Notes under the pieces: model-generated
What the model saw: the letters and a program-made list of their open reading frames with translations, nothing else
What the model was told of the DNA's origin: nothing
The model's database searches: none
Origin: Clostridia bacterium
GTDB lineage: Bacteria; Bacillota; Clostridia; Christensenellales; CAG-1252
Direction: 5' to 3'
Length of the DNA stretch: 24,155 nt
Assembly: GCA_017455385.1 (NCBI GenBank)
Contig: JAFTBD010000011.1
Location: 1 to 24,155 of the forward strand
Shown: positions 22,290 to 24,155 of the stretch, piece by piece
Layout: each line of letters starts with the position of its first letter
Position numbering within the stretch: the stretch's first letter is position 1
Translations under genes and position numbers: made by a program

Positions 22290-23483
22290 TTATTCTTCAT
22301 TGGTATAGGAGTCGCCGCAGCGCGTACACGTATAGGTGCCGCCCGTGGGATCCAAGACGTAGTTATGTTCGTACGCGGCGATGGGGAGACTCGCTTTCGC
22401 GGTGTAGGTCTTCCCTGCGTACTCCACCTTGGCGGTGTGGACGTATGCGCCCTCTTCCTCGCAGGTGGGCTCGACCTTTTTCCTCGTGACGGTCGCCGTG
22501 AGCACGAGAGGCTCGCCACCACGCTTGTCCGTAAAGGTCGCATTCGCAGTAAGGAGGTCATCCGACCACGACCACACGCCGTTCGTGAGGTCATAGTCCG
22601 GCAACAAGCACTGCGAAAGGGCATACGTGCTGCCGCCTACGGTCAAATAAAAATAAACGTCCTTAGGCTCGGTAAGTTCGAATCGATACTCCGCAGGAGC
22701 GTCCATGCCGTCCTTGGCAAAGAGGACGTTGCCCTGTGCGTCCTTAGCCGTGAGGCTATAGTATTCGGTGGATTTTAACTTAACGCTCTGCACCGAAACG
22801 CGCACGTCGGTCCCCTGCATGGAGGAAAGTAGTGTTCCTTTTTCATTCGGCTCGGTCGGCGTAAAAGCGGTGACTTCGGCAAATACTTTCGTCTCGTTTT
22901 TAACGGTGAGGCGGTATTCCCTGCCCGGCTCGAGCCCCTCAAAGGTGAGAAGCGCGGTGTCTTGCTTCACCTCTTGCTCGAAGTAAGAGCCGTCATCGCT
23001 CGTCAGGACCGCATAGATCGGCTGCGCAAAGTCCTCTTCCGCCGCGCCCGTTATAGTGACGCCGAAGACGAGACTGTGCATATCCGCCATCAAGAGAGAG
23101 AGGCTGATCGCCAGAGTGCTGATAAAGACTGCCACGACGACGACCGCAGCCACCACGCTGGTAGCCACGACGCCCGCGAGCGCGCCGAGCCCGCTTCCTA
23201 TGGAAGCGGAGGCGGATGCTGCCGAGGAAGAAGCGGAAGCCGTCGAAGAGGTCGCGGAGAGATCCTGCTCCGAATACTCTTCGTCGGAGCCGCCCTCTTC
23301 CGAGGCGCCCGCTTGATCGCCGTAAGACTCCGACACGTGCGCCATTTCGTCCTGTTCGGACGTCACGCTCTCACGGATAAAGCCGGGCTTATCGTTATCG
23401 AAGGCGACCTTCCCTTCGTTCTCGGCGGAAGGCGCGACGCCGTCCGCATTTGTGATCCCGTATGTATTCAGTTCGTCTTTCAC
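22290..23483 (-). CDS. Unknown single-pass membrane protein with extracellular Ig/FN3-like domains
   Basis: The 397-residue protein has no signal peptide. A disordered acidic, Ser/Ala-rich N-terminal part (1-95) is followed by one long hydrophobic segment (about 99-131), then about 265 residues that look extracellular. These include a fibronectin-III-like domain (about 135-207, with GLEPGREYRLTVKN), a second beta domain (about 215-295) and a third (about 300-370). The C-terminal tail has HNYVLDPTGGTYTCTRCGDS with a CxxC pair (C386, C389), like the His/Cys mini-domain of many Clostridia surface proteins and of the giant protein in this window. I do not recognise a named family for the whole protein. 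It lies between an MscS gene (18 nt) and aquaporin (26 nt), so a role near the membrane in osmotic or wall stress is a fair guess. Confidence 0.7.
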   Translation of the reverse strand: MKDELNTYGITNADGVAPSAENEGKVAFDNDKPGFIRESVTSEQDEMAHVSESYGDQAGASEEGGSDEEYSEQDLSATSSTASASSSAASASASIGSGLGALAGVVATSVVAAVVVVAVFISTLAISLSLLMADMHSLVFGVTITGAAEEDFAQPIYAVLTSDDGSYFEQEVKQDTALLTFEGLEPGREYRLTVKNETKVFAEVTAFTPTEPNEKGTLLSSMQGTDVRVSVQSVKLKSTEYYSLTAKDAQGNVLFAKDGMDAPAEYRFELTEPKDVYFYLTVGGSTYALSQCLLPDYDLTNGVWSWSDDLLTANATFTDKRGGEPLVLTATVTRKKVEPTCEEEGAYVHTAKVEYAGKTYTAKASLPIAAYEHNYVLDPTGGTYTCTRCGDSYTNEE

Positions 23484-23501
23484 GATCTTATCCTACCGCG
23501 A

Positions 23502-24155
23502 TCAAATGGTATTGTCGTCTTCCGCCATGCCGCGACTGCTCTCGCGCTGTTCCGCGACGAAGGTTTGCGCGTCTCTCTGCTGCTTCTTGGTGACGTCCTC
23601 GAAGGTGGTCGGCTGATTGAGCACGATCTGCGGGAACGGAATGTTGATATTGTTCTTATCGAAGAGCAGCTTGAACTGACGGTTCATATCACGCTCCACT
23701 TGGTACCTCGCGCCCTCTTCGCAGTTCGCCGCGAAACGGATCACGACAGCAGAGTCCGCAAGAGCGGCAACGCCCTTGTAGAAAGGACCTTCCTTGATGT
23801 CGGGAATGGCCGCTTTGACTTCGTCAAGGTGCGCCTTCAAGATGGATTCCACCCTTTCAAGCGACTCGCCATACTCGATGCCGATATCGCAGACCGCGAG
23901 GGAGAGCTGGTTGGTCATATTGATGACCTCTTTCAGGCTGGAGTTATTGACGATCTTCACGTTGCCGCCCGTGTCCACGATCTGGGTCGTGCGAATGCCG
24001 ATCTCCTTTACCGTGCCGCGGAACCCGCCGTACACGATGATGTCGCCCACGTCGAAGACACCTTCAAAGACGATGAAGAGTCCCGCCAAGATGTCGGCGA
24101 TGAGGGGCTGTGCGCCGAGACCGACGACTAATCCTAAGATCCCGATACCGGCGAG
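23502..24155 (-). CDS. MscS-family mechanosensitive channel, 5' end beyond the window
   Basis: The frame is open to the window edge, so only the C-terminal 217 residues are seen. They begin inside the pore helix with a Gly/Ala-rich pattern (GLGAQPLIADILAG) typical of MscS TM3. The conserved beta domain follows: FDVGDIIVYGGFRGTVKEIG, then IRTTQI and IVNNSSLKEVINMTN. The C-terminal alpha/beta cage domain ends at about FPQIVLNQPT. Such channels open under membrane tension and release solutes on osmotic downshock. The apparent TTG start at 24089 lies inside the pore helix and should be ignored. It is the first visible gene of the operon with the Ig-like protein and aquaporin. Confidence 0.93.
   Translation of the reverse strand, partial: LAGIGILGLVVGLGAQPLIADILAGLFIVFEGVFDVGDIIVYGGFRGTVKEIGIRTTQIVDTGGNVKIVNNSSLKEVINMTNQLSLAVCDIGIEYGESLERVESILKAHLDEVKAAIPDIKEGPFYKGVAALADSAVVIRFAANCEEGARYQVERDMNRQFKLLFDKNNINIPFPQIVLNQPTTFEDVTKKQQRDAQTFVAEQRESSRGMAEDDNTI

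Noticed and set aside
24087..24089. TTG as the start of the MscS gene
   Set aside because: The frame upstream encodes the conserved TM3 pore sequence, so the gene simply continues beyond the window.

Overview
The window looks like chromosomal DNA from a member of the Bacillota (Firmicutes), most likely an uncultured gut-type Clostridia. The reasons are GGAGG-type ribosome binding sites, compact operons, intrinsic terminators with U-tracts, a BspA-type leucine-rich repeat protein, and a very large Listeria-Bacteroides-repeat / beta-helix surface protein. The placement below class is inference. All but one of the intact genes lie on the minus strand. No rRNA, tRNA, CRISPR array or complete transposase was seen.

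Layout from left to right. (1) 12-809: a plus-strand YwaF-like membrane protein, ending at a bidirectional terminator. (2) 3598-896: a TTG-started ECF sigma factor, a one-TM anti-sigma-like protein, and a von Willebrand factor A lipoprotein. Two near-identical promoters (TGTCACA-N17-CAACTA) precede the sigma gene and the lipoprotein gene, which defines a probable autoregulated regulon. (3) 7017-3761: a tight five-gene operon encoding a 5'-nucleotidase, a GNAT acetyltransferase, a zinc-ribbon/LRR protein, a MESH1-like HD alarmone hydrolase and a MaoC-like hydratase. It has an extended -10 promoter with a 5' hairpin and a terminator. (4) 12723-7150: two cytoplasmic glycosidases, GH31 and GH38 (alpha-mannosidase type), each with its own promoter, a 15-bp palindrome and a terminator. 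(5) 12780-13250: a gene-poor stretch holding what looks like the last 27 or so codons of a dead histidine kinase. (6) 20578-13250: a 1928-aa secreted beta-helix surface protein. After its TGA stop the same frame stays open for another 513 codons, with a Lys-rich tail, two DUF1508/YegP-like repeats and two MmcQ/YjbR-like repeats. (7) 20620-21420: a four-helix-bundle (23S rRNA-IVS-type) gene between GAGTGGA heptamer arrays in inverted orientation, next to other dyad elements. (8) 24155-21538: an apparent osmotic operon of an MscS channel (cut by the window edge), an unknown one-TM Ig-like protein and an AqpZ-type aquaporin.

The most interesting points are these. The in-frame UGA sits exactly at the membrane/cytosol boundary of what reads as one 2442-residue transmembrane protein. 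The ECF sigma factor has a duplicated promoter pair. The four-helix-bundle gene looks like a repeat-bounded cassette. An uncharacterised protein lies between MscS and aquaporin.
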